Below, piece by piece: positions 21,577-30,932 of a stretch of 64,000 bases of DNA. A program made the position numbers and the translations under genes. The stretch comes from Pantoea sp. IMH (GTDB lineage: Bacteria > Pseudomonadota > Gammaproteobacteria > Enterobacterales > Enterobacteriaceae), in assembly GCF_000599885.1 (NCBI RefSeq), contig NZ_JFGT01000004.1, positions 124,001 through 188,000 on the forward strand, written 5' to 3'. The notes beneath the pieces were generated by a model. It was given only the letters and a program-made list of their open reading frames with translations, had not been told where the DNA came from and did no database searches. Numbering within the stretch: position 1 is the stretch's first letter; every line of letters begins with the position of its first letter.

Positions 21577-22062
21577 ATGAAATATGACACTTCTGAACTC
21601 TGCGACATCTATCATGAAGATGTGAACGTCGTTGAACCGCTCTTTTCAAACTTTGGTGGGCGCACCTCGTTTGGCGGGCAAATCATCACGGTAAAATGTT
21701 TCGAAGACAACGGGCTGCTTTTTGATTTGCTGGAGGAAAATGGCCGTGGCCGCGTACTGCTGGTGGACGGCGGCGGTTCCGTTCGTCGCGCACTGGTTGA
21801 TGCGGCGTTGGCGCAGCTGGCGGTGCAGAATGAGTGGGAAGGCATTGTGGTCTACGGCTCAGTGCGTCAGGTCGACGATCTTGAAGAGCTGGATATCGGT
21901 ATTCAGGCCATCGCTGCGATCCCCGTGGGTGCAGCAGGAGAAGGCGTTGGCGAGAGCGACGTACGGGTTAACTTTGGTGGCGTCACCTTTTTCTCCGGCG
22001 ACCATCTCTATGCTGATAATACCGGCATCATTTTGTCAGAAGATCCGCTCGACATCGAATAG
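21577..22062 (+). CDS. rraA: Regulator of ribonuclease E activity RraA
   Basis: Trimeric protein that binds and inhibits RNase E, changing the stability of many mRNAs. Starts [20 protein letters not shown] and ends [10 protein letters not shown], as in E. coli, 161 residues. [15 protein letters not shown] and GAVR-like YGSVRQVDD are the family motifs. The frame is open back to 21478, but the ATG at 21577 matches the family start; the extra N-terminal 33 residues have no counterpart. Confidence 0.96.
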   Translation: MKYDTSELCDIYHEDVNVVEPLFSNFGGRTSFGGQIITVKCFEDNGLLFDLLEENGRGRVLLVDGGGSVRRALVDAALAQLAVQNEWEGIVVYGSVRQVDDLEELDIGIQAIAAIPVGAAGEGVGESDVRVNFGGVTFFSGDHLYADNTGIILSEDPLDIE

Positions 22063-22101
22063 CCACGCGGCTATACAGCCTGGTGACGCTGAGTCACCAA
22101 C

Positions 22102-22129
22102 AAAAACGGGTGCCAGCGGCACCCGTTTT
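22102..22129. terminator. Bidirectional terminator between rraA and zapB
   Basis: AAAAACGGGTGCC-AGC-GGCACCCGTTTT, stem flanked by A-run and T-run, placed between convergent genes. Confidence 0.92.
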
Positions 22130-22143
22130 CGCATACGCTAAAT

Positions 22144-22383
22144 TCAGACTTCTTCCATTTTACCCAGCAGGGCACGCAGACGTTCCTGCCAGACCTGCTG
22201 CTCTTCCTTTAGCTGCTGGTTTTCACGCACCAGCGATTCGCTGTTTCCCGCCGCTTGCTGCACCTGCTGGTTCAGCGCATTGTTCTGATCTTTCAGCTCT
22301 TCAATTTCCATCTGCAGCAGAGTGATGGTATCAATCGCCTGCTGTACCTTTGCTTCCAGTTTCTCGAATACTTCAAATGACAT
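22144..22383 (-). CDS. zapB: Cell division protein ZapB
   Basis: 79-residue coiled-coil protein [20 protein letters not shown]... ending [11 protein letters not shown]. Heptad pattern through the whole length. ZapB joins the Z-ring through ZapA and helps link it to the Ter region through MatP. Located between rraA and glpF, as in E. coli. Confidence 0.97.
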   Translation of the reverse strand: MSFEVFEKLEAKVQQAIDTITLLQMEIEELKDQNNALNQQVQQAAGNSESLVRENQQLKEEQQVWQERLRALLGKMEEV

Positions 22384-22830
22384 TGTAAATGACCTCTCCT
22401 AATCGCAAGGCGTTGATGATGCTAGCCGCAGATCATGAGGGGTAAGCCGGCATTCCGCGGATAACAACGATATCTCGATTGTAAGTAGACCAGCCCGTCA
22501 AGTCCAGCGGGGAACCTGCACGAGGTGCAGTCTGTAACAATTTTCAGCGCAGACCTGGAAATGGCAACATTACTGGCAGAAAAAGTAAGTGTTTAGTTAA
22601 CAAGGTGAGAAAAAAACGGCAAAGGGAAACGGGAAATGATGTTTCAGGAAAGCGAAAATACTCGAAAACGCTCATTTTTTTGACGCAGAGCACAACTTTT
22701 GATTTCGCTATTTCTCGTTTATGCTCGTTAACGATAAATTCACATCAGCCCTACAAAAGATTAGGGCGACTCAGGGAATGAGAAAAAAAACGTGGTACAC
22801 CCTTTAACCTCGCCTTCAGGAAACACCATC
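22384..22830. other. zapB-glpF divergent intergenic region
   Basis: About 450 bases without a gene. The left part holds the zapB promoter (not resolved) and a small hairpin near 22516 (CTGCAC/GTGCAG). The right part carries GlpR-like operators and the glpF promoter. No small RNA that I recognise. Confidence 0.5.
22656..22738 (+). promoter_or_regulatory. GlpR operator cluster upstream of glpFKX
   Basis: TTTATGCTCGTTAACGATAAA at 22718-22738 is a strong match to the GlpR operator, with TCG...CGA inverted arms. Related arms occur at about 22656-22675 (AATACTCGAAAACGCTCAT) and in TTTCGCTATTTCTCGTTT (22703-22720). Several adjoining operators are the rule for glp promoters. Confidence 0.75.
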
Positions 22831-23676
22831 ATGAGTCAAACAACAAGCACGCTCAAAGGGCAGTGCATCGCCGAATTCCTTGGTGTCGCCACCATTATCT
22901 TCTTTGGTGCTGGCTGCGTTGCCGCCATGAAGCTGGCGGGTGCCAGCTTTGGCCAGTGGGAAATCAGTATCATCTGGGGTATCGCCGTGGCTATGGCGGT
23001 CTATCTCAGCGCGGCCATTTCCGGCGCACACCTTAACCCAGCTGTCACCATTGCACTTTGCCTCTTTGCCAGTTTCGATCGCCGCAAGGTTATACCTTAT
23101 ATTATTGCGCAAATTGCAGGGGCCTTCTGCTCTGCGGCACTGGTGTACGGTCTCTACTACAATCTGTTTATCGACTATGAGCAGTCCCATCAGATGGTTC
23201 GCGGCACGGTAGAAAGCCTCGACCTGGCCGGTATCTTCTCAACCTACCCGAATCCGCAAATCAGCGTGGGTCAGGCATTCCTGGTCGAAGCCGTGATTAC
23301 GGCAGTAATGATGGGTCTGATTATGGCGCTGACCGATGACGGCAACGGCCTGCCGCGTGGCCCGATGGCGCCGCTGTTGATCGGCCTGTTGATTGCTGTT
23401 ATTGGCGGCGCGATGGGACCACTGACCGGCTTCGCCCTTAACCCGGCGCGTGATTTCGGACCGAAGATCTTCGCATGGCTGGCAGGCTGGGGTAACGTGG
23501 CCTTTACCGGCGCCCGTGATATTCCTTATTTCCTCGTACCGATCTTTGGCCCAATCGTCGGTGCCAGCGTCGGTGCATTTGGCTATCGCTATTTGATCGC
23601 CCGCAACCTCCCGGTGACGACCGTGGAAGAGAAAGAACAGAAGTCGGTAGCGCGTGCTGAACAGCGTAAAGCGTAA
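22831..23676 (+). CDS. glpF: Glycerol facilitator (aquaglyceroporin) GlpF
   Basis: Inner-membrane channel for glycerol. MIP family with the two NPA motifs SGAHLNPAVTIAL and GFALNPARDFGPK (the second with the glycerol-selective D). Six helices plus two half-helices, 281 residues. ATG at 22831 gives MSQTTSTLKGQCIAEFLG; the in-frame upstream GTG at 22792 has no matching N-terminus. First gene of glpFKX. Confidence 0.97.
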   Translation: MSQTTSTLKGQCIAEFLGVATIIFFGAGCVAAMKLAGASFGQWEISIIWGIAVAMAVYLSAAISGAHLNPAVTIALCLFASFDRRKVIPYIIAQIAGAFCSAALVYGLYYNLFIDYEQSHQMVRGTVESLDLAGIFSTYPNPQISVGQAFLVEAVITAVMMGLIMALTDDGNGLPRGPMAPLLIGLLIAVIGGAMGPLTGFALNPARDFGPKIFAWLAGWGNVAFTGARDIPYFLVPIFGPIVGASVGAFGYRYLIARNLPVTTVEEKEQKSVARAEQRKA

Positions 23677-23710
23677 GTCGCTAACCCTTTACACCATCAG
23701 GAACTGAATT

Positions 23711-25222
23711 ATGACCACAGAAAAAAAATATATCGTCGCGCTCGATCAGGGTACAACCAGCTCTCGTGCCGTGGTTCTCGATCATGACTCCAATATCGTG
23801 GCGGTCTCCCAGCGCGAATTTCAGCAAATTTACCCAAAAGCGGGCTGGGTAGAGCATGACCCGATGGATATCTGGGCATCACAAAGCTCCACACTGGTCG
23901 AAGTGCTGGCTCACGCGGATATCAACTCTGACGAAATCGCCGCTATCGGCATTACCAACCAGCGTGAAACGGCCATTGTCTGGGATAAAGAGACCGGCAA
24001 GCCGATCTATAACGCCATAGTCTGGCAGGATCCGCGTACCGCCGATTACTGCCATAAACTGAAAAAAGAGGGACTGGAAGAGTATATCCAGCACACCACC
24101 GGCCTGGTGATTAACCCTTACTTCTCCGGCACCAAAGTGAAGTGGATCCTCGACCACGTGGAAGGCGCCCGTGACCGTGCGAAGCGCGGTGAACTGCTGT
24201 TCGGTACCGTCGATACCTGGCTGGTATGGAAAATGACCCAGGGTCGGGTGCATATCACCGATTACACCAACGCCTCCCGAACCATGATGTTTAACATTCA
24301 CAAGCTGGAGTGGGATCAGCGCATGCTGGATATCCTGGATATCCCGCGTGAAATGCTGCCGGAAGTAAAATCATCTTCTGAAGTTTACGGTCAGACCAAC
24401 ATCGGTGGTAAAGGCGGTACCCGTATTCCTATCGCCGGAATTGCTGGTGACCAGCAGGCGGCACTGTATGGTCAGCTCTGCGTCCAGCCTGGCATGGCGA
24501 AAAATACCTACGGCACCGGCTGCTTTATGCTGATGAACACCGGCACCGAAGCGGTTACCTCAACCCACGGCCTGTTGACCACCATCGCCTGCGGTCCGCG
24601 CGGTGAAGTGAACTATGCGCTGGAAGGGGCGGTGTTTATCGGTGGCGCTTCCATTCAGTGGCTGCGTGACGAGATGAAGCTGATTGGCGATGCGACCGAC
24701 TCTGAATATTTCGCTACCAAGGTTAAAGACAGCAACGGCGTTTACATGGTGCCTGCCTTTACCGGACTGGGCGCGCCATACTGGGACCCCTATGCACGCG
24801 GCGCGATTTTCGGCCTGACGCGCGGTGCCAACGCGAATCACATTATTCGCGCCACGCTGGAGTCTATTGCTTACCAGACGCGCGACGTGCTGGAAGCGAT
24901 GCAAAATGACGCCGGTACTCGTCTGCAATCTTTACGTGTGGATGGCGGCGCAGTAGCTAACAACTTCCTGATGCAGTTCCAGTCCGACATTCTGGGCACC
25001 CGCGTGGAGCGCCCGGAAGTGCTGGAAGTGACCGCACTGGGTTCCGCCTACCTGGCTGGCCTTGCAGTAGGCTTCTGGAAAGATCTGGATGAGGTTCGCG
25101 CCAAGGCGGTGATCGAACGCGAATTCCGTCCAGGCATCGAAACCAGCGAACGTAACTACCGTTACGCAGGCTGGAAGAAAGCCGTCGCCCGTGCTCAGGC
25201 ATGGGAAGACCACGAAGAGTAA
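23711..25222 (+). CDS. glpK: Glycerol kinase
   Basis: FGGY-family kinase making glycerol 3-phosphate, coupled to GlpF uptake. 503 residues. [14 protein letters not shown] is the phosphate-1 motif; [15 protein letters not shown] contains the catalytic Asp; WLVWKMTQG and [20 protein letters not shown] are FGGY signatures. It follows glpF after 34 bases. In E. coli it is inhibited by fructose-1,6-bisphosphate and by unphosphorylated IIA-Glc. Confidence 0.98.
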   Translation: MTTEKKYIVALDQGTTSSRAVVLDHDSNIVAVSQREFQQIYPKAGWVEHDPMDIWASQSSTLVEVLAHADINSDEIAAIGITNQRETAIVWDKETGKPIYNAIVWQDPRTADYCHKLKKEGLEEYIQHTTGLVINPYFSGTKVKWILDHVEGARDRAKRGELLFGTVDTWLVWKMTQGRVHITDYTNASRTMMFNIHKLEWDQRMLDILDIPREMLPEVKSSSEVYGQTNIGGKGGTRIPIAGIAGDQQAALYGQLCVQPGMAKNTYGTGCFMLMNTGTEAVTSTHGLLTTIACGPRGEVNYALEGAVFIGGASIQWLRDEMKLIGDATDSEYFATKVKDSNGVYMVPAFTGLGAPYWDPYARGAIFGLTRGANANHIIRATLESIAYQTRDVLEAMQNDAGTRLQSLRVDGGAVANNFLMQFQSDILGTRVERPEVLEVTALGSAYLAGLAVGFWKDLDEVRAKAVIEREFRPGIETSERNYRYAGWKKAVARAQAWEDHEE

Positions 25223-25229
25223 CCCCCTC

Positions 25230-25254
25230 GCCCGCAATCGCCATGATTGCGGGC
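25230..25254 (+). terminator. Hairpin after glpK
   Basis: GCCCGCAATC / GATTGCGGGC, 10-bp stem, followed by GTTCTCCTTT without a clean T-run. It may be a weak terminator or a stabiliser between glpK and glpX. A second inverted repeat, AAAAATCCA / TGGATTTTT, lies at 25298-25330. Confidence 0.5.
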
Positions 25255-25453
25255 GTTCTCCTTTGCACTACATCAGTCTTTGCGCGCCCCCCTTTTCAAA
25301 AATCCACCATAAATTCACCACTGGATTTTTACGCCTGACCGAAACGGCAGCGTTGCTCAGCGATAAGCGGCTGCAATGCGATGATTAAGAATGCTGGCGT
25401 TTTCCCTTCCTGCCATGCCAGACTTCTCACCTCACAATTTTCGGGGGCCCCTT

Positions 25454-26464
25454 ATGAAACGAGAACTCGCCATTGAATTTTCACGCGTAACGGAAGCCGC
25501 GGCGCTGGCTGGCTATAAATGGCTGGGACGCGGCGACAAGAACGCGGCAGACGGCGCGGCGGTGCACGCCATGCGTATTATGCTCAACAACGTGGATATT
25601 GACGGGAAAATCGTGATTGGCGAGGGAGAGATCGATGAAGCTCCCATGCTTTATATCGGTGAAAAGGTCGGTAGCGGCCAGGGAGACGCGGTGGATATCG
25701 CGGTGGATCCCATCGAAGGCACGCGTATGACCGCGATGGGCCAGGCCAATGCGCTGGCCGTGCTGGCCGTCGGCGACCGGGGCACCTTCCTGAACGCGCC
25801 GGATATGTATATGGAAAAGCTGATTGTCGGGCCTGGTGCGAAAGGCGCGATCGACCTTGCTTTACCGCTGGAAGAGAACCTGAAAAATATCGCTGCGGCG
25901 CTGCAGAAGCCGCTGCGCGACCTTACCGTCACTATTCTGGCTAAACCGCGTCACGATGCCGTAATCGCCTCCCTTCAGCAACTGGGCGTTCGCATTTTCG
26001 CTATTCCGGATGGCGACGTTGCCGCCTCGATTCTGACCTGCATGCCGGACAGTGAAGTTGATGTGCTCTATGGCATTGGCGGCGCGCCGGAGGGTGTGGT
26101 TTCCGCTGCCGTTATCCGCGCGATGGATGGCGATATGCAGGGCAGATTGCTGGCACGCCATCTGGTCAAAGGTGACTCACCCGAAAACCGCAAGATTGGC
26201 GAGCAGGAGCTGGCACGCTGTCAGCAAATGGGGATTGAAGCGGGTAAAGTGCTGCAGCTGGCCGAGATGGCGAAAAACGACAATGTCATTTTCTCAGCAA
26301 CCGGCATTACCAGCGGCGACCTGCTGAAAGGGATAACCCGTCAGGGCAATATGGCCACCAGCGAAACGCTGCTGGTCCGGGGCAAGTCGCGCACAATCCG
26401 CCGCATTCAGTCCATACATTACCTGGATCGCAAGGATGAGAGCCTGCATCCTTTTATTTTGTAA
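25454..26464 (+). CDS. glpX: Fructose-1,6-bisphosphatase class II
   Basis: Gluconeogenic phosphatase. ATG at 25454 gives MKRELAIEFSRVTEAAALAGYKWLGRGDKNAADGAAV. IGEGEIDEAPML and VDPIEGTRMTAMGQ are the metal and substrate motifs of the GlpX family. 336 residues, E. coli length. It follows glpK by about 230 bases; cotranscription is usual. Confidence 0.97.
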   Translation: MKRELAIEFSRVTEAAALAGYKWLGRGDKNAADGAAVHAMRIMLNNVDIDGKIVIGEGEIDEAPMLYIGEKVGSGQGDAVDIAVDPIEGTRMTAMGQANALAVLAVGDRGTFLNAPDMYMEKLIVGPGAKGAIDLALPLEENLKNIAAALQKPLRDLTVTILAKPRHDAVIASLQQLGVRIFAIPDGDVAASILTCMPDSEVDVLYGIGGAPEGVVSAAVIRAMDGDMQGRLLARHLVKGDSPENRKIGEQELARCQQMGIEAGKVLQLAEMAKNDNVIFSATGITSGDLLKGITRQGNMATSETLLVRGKSRTIRRIQSIHYLDRKDESLHPFIL

Positions 26465-26475
26465 AGCACCGTTCA

Positions 26476-26495
26476 GGCCAGCCCTCTGGCTGGCC
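26476..26495. terminator. Hairpin between glpX and emrD
   Basis: GGCCAGCC-CTCT-GGCTGGCC, perfect 8-bp stem between convergent genes. No T-run, so efficiency is unclear. Confidence 0.55.
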
Positions 26496-26523
26496 TCTGC
26501 ACAGTATGAGCGGCAGGCACCGC

Positions 26524-27702
26524 TTATACCGCATGCGGCTCCGGGCGCCGGGAAAGCGGCAGCCAGCAGAGTAGTATCAGCAGCGCCATGCCGAACATCA
26601 GCATGCCAAGGCTGAACTGCCCGTTCTGCGGCAGCAGCGCTGACAGCCACGCCGCAAGACCCGACCCCAGATTTTGCAACCCTCCCAGCAGCGCGCCGGC
26701 CGAGCCCGCCACGTAGGGCCAGGGCTCCATCGCGCCCGTTGTCGCCAGCGGAAACAGCATTCCGGCGCCAAAGAAAAACAGCGCGGCGGGGACAATCAGC
26801 GTCCAGATAGACATGACGCCAAACCAGGCGGGGATCCACATCAACGCACCAGCCAGCAGGCAACTGTTCACCGCCCACCACATCAGCTGGGGAAAAGGCC
26901 GGTTTTCATGGCCGGCAAACCAGGCGCCAAAGAAGGCCGCTGGCACCGGCAGAATAAACAGCAGGCTGACGGTAAGGCTGTTCAGGCCAAGTACGCCGCC
27001 CATCAGGACGCCGCAGCTTGCTTCAAAGACCGCGATACCGCCGAGCGCGCCCATCAGCATAATCAGGTAACGAATAAATGTGCTGTCCGCCAGCAGTGGA
27101 CGGTAGCGTGAAAAAAGCGCCCGCTTTTCCACTGGCGCAGGACGGGTTTCCGGTAGCCAGACTAGCATCGCGATGCTGACGGCCAGGCAAAGTACCAGCA
27201 AAAAGGCGAAGCAGGCATGCCAGCCAAACAGATGCGTCAGCACCGCGCCGACGATCGGCGCCACCAGCGGGCTGACCAGAATGCCCATGTTCAGCAGGCT
27301 ATTCGCCTGACGCAGCGCGCCGCCCGCATAGAGATCGCGCGGCATGGTACGGGCCATCACGCCGGCTACGCCGGTGCCCAGGCCCTGAACCGCGCTGCCT
27401 GCGACCAGCCCGCCGAAAGTCGGCGCACAGAGCGCAATCAGCGTACCGATAATAAAAATGCTCAATCCCGCCAGAATTACCGGACGGCGGCCAATCGTAT
27501 CCGAGAGCGGTCCATAGAGTAGCTGAGAGCTGCCATAGGTGATGAGATAAGCGGCCATGACGCGCTGCACCGCACCGTCGCGCACGCTGAACGCTTCGGC
27601 AATGGTTGTCATGGCGGGAACATAAATGGTTTGTGCCATTTGTCCGACAGCGACCAGCGCAATCAGCAGGATCAGCAGATACCCGTTTTCGATTTTTTTC
27701 AT
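26524..27702 (-). CDS. emrD: Multidrug efflux MFS transporter EmrD
   Basis: Twelve-helix major-facilitator drug/H+ antiporter in the inner membrane. GQMAQTIYVPAMTTIAEAF, ITYGSSQLLYGPLSDTIGRRPVIL (motif A) and GVMARTMPRDLY match E. coli EmrD. ATG at 27702 is chosen (MKKIENGYLL); a GTG four codons earlier is also possible. 392 residues. In E. coli emrD lies elsewhere, so its place between glpX and fpr is a local difference. Confidence 0.92.
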   Translation of the reverse strand: MKKIENGYLLILLIALVAVGQMAQTIYVPAMTTIAEAFSVRDGAVQRVMAAYLITYGSSQLLYGPLSDTIGRRPVILAGLSIFIIGTLIALCAPTFGGLVAGSAVQGLGTGVAGVMARTMPRDLYAGGALRQANSLLNMGILVSPLVAPIVGAVLTHLFGWHACFAFLLVLCLAVSIAMLVWLPETRPAPVEKRALFSRYRPLLADSTFIRYLIMLMGALGGIAVFEASCGVLMGGVLGLNSLTVSLLFILPVPAAFFGAWFAGHENRPFPQLMWWAVNSCLLAGALMWIPAWFGVMSIWTLIVPAALFFFGAGMLFPLATTGAMEPWPYVAGSAGALLGGLQNLGSGLAAWLSALLPQNGQFSLGMLMFGMALLILLCWLPLSRRPEPHAV

Positions 27703-28007
27703 TTTCTTCAGCACAATAAGCGGCCAGAATCCAATTCAGAAATTGAATTGACCAGTAAACCAGAGTTGTTGGCGTGAAAAATATCAGGAACCTGTGACAA
27801 AGCGAGCGCTGGCCCTGAAATAGCCGGGCGGCAGGTGTCAGCGTTTACGGGCAACGCCGTAAATCAAACTGTACGTTATAGTAGAAGGATCGCCTGGCGC
27901 ATTTGTCGATACGAGCTTTGTCCCCGCCAGAGACTGGAAAAAAGGGCGCCCAGTGGCGAAGATACACTTTCAACGCTACCCGCCCCACAACGACTAAGGA
28001 GTTGTTT
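27703..28007. other. emrD-fpr divergent intergenic region
   Basis: Holds the promoters of emrD and fpr. A -10-like TATAGT lies near 27875, and a stretch around 27850-27870 (AACGCCGTAAATCAAAC) loosely resembles a SoxS/MarA box, which would fit fpr, but the match is weak. No gene seen. Confidence 0.4.
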
Positions 28008-28754
28008 ATGGCCGAATGGGTAAATGCCAGAGTCAAAAAAGTGGATAACTGGACAGAGAGCTTGTTCAGCCTGACGGTTACCGCGCCCATCGCCCCTTTT
28101 ACCGCCGGTCAGTTTGCCAAACTGGCGCTGGAGATCGACGGTGAGCGCGTACAACGTGCCTATTCCTATGTGAATGCGCCATCCGACGAAAATCTGGAGT
28201 TCTATCTGGTGACAGTTCCCGAAGGGAAACTCAGCCCGCGCCTGCATGCGTTAATGCCAGGCCAGGAAGTGATGATCACCAAAGAAGCCTCGGGCTTCTT
28301 CATACTGGATGAGATCCCGGAATGCGAGACGCTGTGGATGCTGGCAACCGGCACGGCAATCGGCCCCTATCTTTCCATTCTTCAGGAGGGGAAAGGGCTG
28401 GAACGGTTTAAAAATGTGGTACTGGTGCATGCGGCACGCTACGCCCAGGATCTGAGCTATCTGCCGCTGATGCAGGCGCTTCAGCAGCGCTTTAATGGCC
28501 AGTTGCGGATTCAGACCGTGGTCAGCCGCGAAGAGGCACCAGGATCGCTGACGGGACGGGTGCCCGCGCTTATCGCCAGCGGAGAGCTGGAGCGCGCCGT
28601 AGGGTTAACGATGGACGCGGAGAGTAGCCATATCATGCTGTGCGGCAATCCTCAGATGGTGCGTGATACGCAGCAGTTGCTTAAGGATACCCGTGAGATG
28701 CGTAAACACCTGAAGCGCAAACCCGGCCATATGACCAGCGAGCATTACTGGTAA
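28008..28754 (+). CDS. fpr: Ferredoxin/flavodoxin-NADP+ reductase
   Basis: FAD enzyme moving electrons from NADPH to flavodoxin or ferredoxin; in E. coli part of the SoxRS oxidative-stress response. RVQRAYSYVNAP is the FAD-binding RxYS motif; ATGTAIGPYLSIL binds the NADP pyrophosphate; the C-terminus GHMTSEHYW ends in the conserved Trp. ATG at 28008 with TAAGGAG at 27995-28001. 248 residues, as in E. coli. Confidence 0.97.
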   Translation: MAEWVNARVKKVDNWTESLFSLTVTAPIAPFTAGQFAKLALEIDGERVQRAYSYVNAPSDENLEFYLVTVPEGKLSPRLHALMPGQEVMITKEASGFFILDEIPECETLWMLATGTAIGPYLSILQEGKGLERFKNVVLVHAARYAQDLSYLPLMQALQQRFNGQLRIQTVVSREEAPGSLTGRVPALIASGELERAVGLTMDAESSHIMLCGNPQMVRDTQQLLKDTREMRKHLKRKPGHMTSEHYW

Positions 28755-28784
28755 CAGGTCATTTCACCGCAGGGCTGTCACATC

Positions 28785-29219
28785 TCAGGCGACTCTGCGG
28801 CCGGTATAGTTCACCGGCTGCGGCGCTTTCCCAAAACGATTGTCACCCGCCGTGCCGCGAAATACGCCAAGCTCCAGAAAGAGCGTGACCAGAATCAGCG
28901 CCGGAATAAAGCGACCCGGTACCCACTGCCAGCTGGCGGGCAGCATATCCCAGTTACCGGCCAGCAGCATCCAGGCAACGATAAGTAACAGGCCCCAGTA
29001 ACCTGCTTTATTCCGGTCATGTAGCCGTTTCACCACGACGGCGCTGGTCGGCCACAGCAGGCAAACCACGCCAAAGGCGGCATTTTGCGTACTCAGCCAG
29101 CCGTTTGCCGCCAGGGTAAAAAGCAGCGTCATCAGTAACAGCCAGAGCGTCAGCCAGATCCAGAGATCGCGTCGCTTCAGTCTGCCACGGTAAGAGAAAC
29201 ACCACGCTTGCAGGGTCAT
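28785..29219 (-). CDS. yiiR: DUF805 inner-membrane protein YiiR
   Basis: 144 residues with four hydrophobic helices. FSYRGRLKRRDLWIW near the N-terminus and VKRLHDRNKAGYWGLL are the DUF805 signature (FxGRxxR..FW and RLHD..). Function unknown. Same place as E. coli yiiR, between fpr and yiiQ. Confidence 0.88.
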   Translation of the reverse strand: MTLQAWCFSYRGRLKRRDLWIWLTLWLLLMTLLFTLAANGWLSTQNAAFGVVCLLWPTSAVVVKRLHDRNKAGYWGLLLIVAWMLLAGNWDMLPASWQWVPGRFIPALILVTLFLELGVFRGTAGDNRFGKAPQPVNYTGRRVA

Positions 29220-29310
29220 TTTTTATCCCTCAGGAAAGCCGCAGGCTTTGACTTTGTCGGTCATTGTCCGTTCTAATCTTCTGCTGAATGGAGCGATCAG
29301 GGCGAATTAT

Positions 29311-29898
29311 ATGAAAAAAACGATCTTTACAGGCCTGTTGCTGCTGGTACAGGCGACGGCCTGGGCCAGCGAACCTTCACCTCAGTCCCGCGCTGAGCAA
29401 TTGCCAACTGCGCCCTATCTGCTGGCAGAATCGCCCACTTTTGATATGACAATCGGTCAGTTTCGCGAAAAATATAATGCCATGAATCCGGCATTACAGA
29501 TTGCTGATTATCGCGCTGTCGACAGTCGCGGCGATAAAAGTAATTTGACCCGAGCCGCCAGCAAGATCAATGAAAATCTGTACACATCCACCGCACTGGA
29601 ACATGGAACCGGTAAAATCAAAACGTTACAGGTTACCTGGCTTCCGGTTCCCGGACCTGAGGCGAAGGCGGCACGGGATAAAGCCCGCGCCTATATGGCC
29701 GCGCTGATGCGTTTCTTTCAATCCGATCTTGATGAAGAGCAGAGTCTGAAACGCATTGATGAACTGCTGAAGCAAGGTAAAGGCGCGCGTTATTTTACCC
29801 AGACGGTCGGGGCCTTGCGTTATGTGGTCGCAGACAACGGTGATAAAGGTCTGACCTTTGCCGTTGAGCCAGTGAAACTGTCGCTCGCCGCCGACTGA
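29311..29898 (+). CDS. yiiQ: Periplasmic DUF1454 protein YiiQ
   Basis: 195 residues. Signal peptide MKKTIFTGLLLLVQATAWA with likely cleavage after AWA. The mature part includes FREKYNAMNPALQIADYRAVD. The family is of unknown function and usually sits next to tpiA. ATG at 29311 is preferred over an upstream start because it begins the signal peptide. Confidence 0.88.
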   Translation: MKKTIFTGLLLLVQATAWASEPSPQSRAEQLPTAPYLLAESPTFDMTIGQFREKYNAMNPALQIADYRAVDSRGDKSNLTRAASKINENLYTSTALEHGTGKIKTLQVTWLPVPGPEAKAARDKARAYMAALMRFFQSDLDEEQSLKRIDELLKQGKGARYFTQTVGALRYVVADNGDKGLTFAVEPVKLSLAAD

Positions 29899-30018
29899 GC
29901 CGCCGCTAAAGATGACGAAAAGCAAAGCCTTTCGGGGTTTTGATCTCTATACTGTCTGGCAGACAACGCTGCTACGGCAGGGTAATTTAACAGAATCGCG
30001 CTAAGCGTGGAGGATAAG

Positions 30019-30786
30019 ATGCGACATCCGTTAGTCATGGGTAACTGGAAACTGAACGGCAGTAAAACTCTGGTCAAAGAGCTGATTGCCGGTCTGCGCG
30101 ATGAGCTGAGCACTGTTGATGGTTGTGGCGTAGCCATCGCCCCACCGGTGATGTATCTGGATCTGGCAAAACACGCCGCTTCCGGCAGCCACATCGCTCT
30201 GGGCGCGCAGAACGTGGACGTGAATCTGTCCGGCGCGTTCACTGGCGAGGTCTCAGCAGAGATGCTGAAAGATCTGGGCGCGAAGTACATCATTATCGGC
30301 CATTCAGAGCGTCGTACTTACCACAAAGAGAGCGATGAGCTGATCGCGAAGAAATTCGCCGTGGTAAAAAATGCAGGCCTGGTGCCGGTGCTGTGCATCG
30401 GTGAAACCGAAGCGGAAAATGAAGCCGGTAAAACCGAAGAAGTCTGCGCACGTCAGATTGATGCGGTGCTGACCACTCAGGGTGCGGAAGCGTTTAAGGA
30501 TGTGGTTATCGCCTATGAGCCCGTCTGGGCTATCGGTACCGGTAAATCCGCCACGCCAGCCCAGGCTCAGGCCGTGCACAAGTTTATCCGTGACCACATT
30601 GCGAAGCAGGATGCAGCCGTGGCTGAACAGGTCATTATCCAGTACGGCGGTTCCGTGAACGATAAAAATGCCGCTGAGCTGTTCGCCCAGCCGGACATCG
30701 ACGGTGCGCTGGTGGGCGGCGCCTCGCTGAAGGCAGATGCCTTCGCGGTGATTGTGAAAGCTGCCGCCGCGGCGAAAAACGCCTGA
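30019..30786 (+). CDS. tpiA: Triosephosphate isomerase
   Basis: Glycolytic interconversion of dihydroxyacetone phosphate and glyceraldehyde 3-phosphate. 255 residues. Catalytic K11 (GNWKLNG), H95 (IIGHSERR) and E167 ([16 protein letters not shown]), then GGSV and GALVGGASL phosphate loops. ATG at 30019 has GGAGG at 30009-30013. In E. coli cdh follows; here a 9-kb block intervenes. Confidence 0.98.
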   Translation: MRHPLVMGNWKLNGSKTLVKELIAGLRDELSTVDGCGVAIAPPVMYLDLAKHAASGSHIALGAQNVDVNLSGAFTGEVSAEMLKDLGAKYIIIGHSERRTYHKESDELIAKKFAVVKNAGLVPVLCIGETEAENEAGKTEEVCARQIDAVLTTQGAEAFKDVVIAYEPVWAIGTGKSATPAQAQAVHKFIRDHIAKQDAAVAEQVIIQYGGSVNDKNAAELFAQPDIDGALVGGASLKADAFAVIVKAAAAAKNA

Positions 30787-30793
30787 TGCCCTA

Positions 30794-30816
30794 TCCTGCC
30801 CCGTCCCGGGGCAGGA
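30794..30816 (+). terminator. Terminator of tpiA
   Basis: TCCTGCCCC-GTCCC-GGGGCAGGA, 9-bp stem followed by TTT, eight bases after the stop codon. Confidence 0.7.
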
Positions 30817-30932
30817 TTTCACTCCTCCTGCCGGTTTTCCACACCCGATACCACAGCTTCGCCGCGCTTTTCCTGCACAACGCCCTCTGACGTCTATGCT
30901 TTTATCAGACTTTACTTCTGAGGAGGAGCACG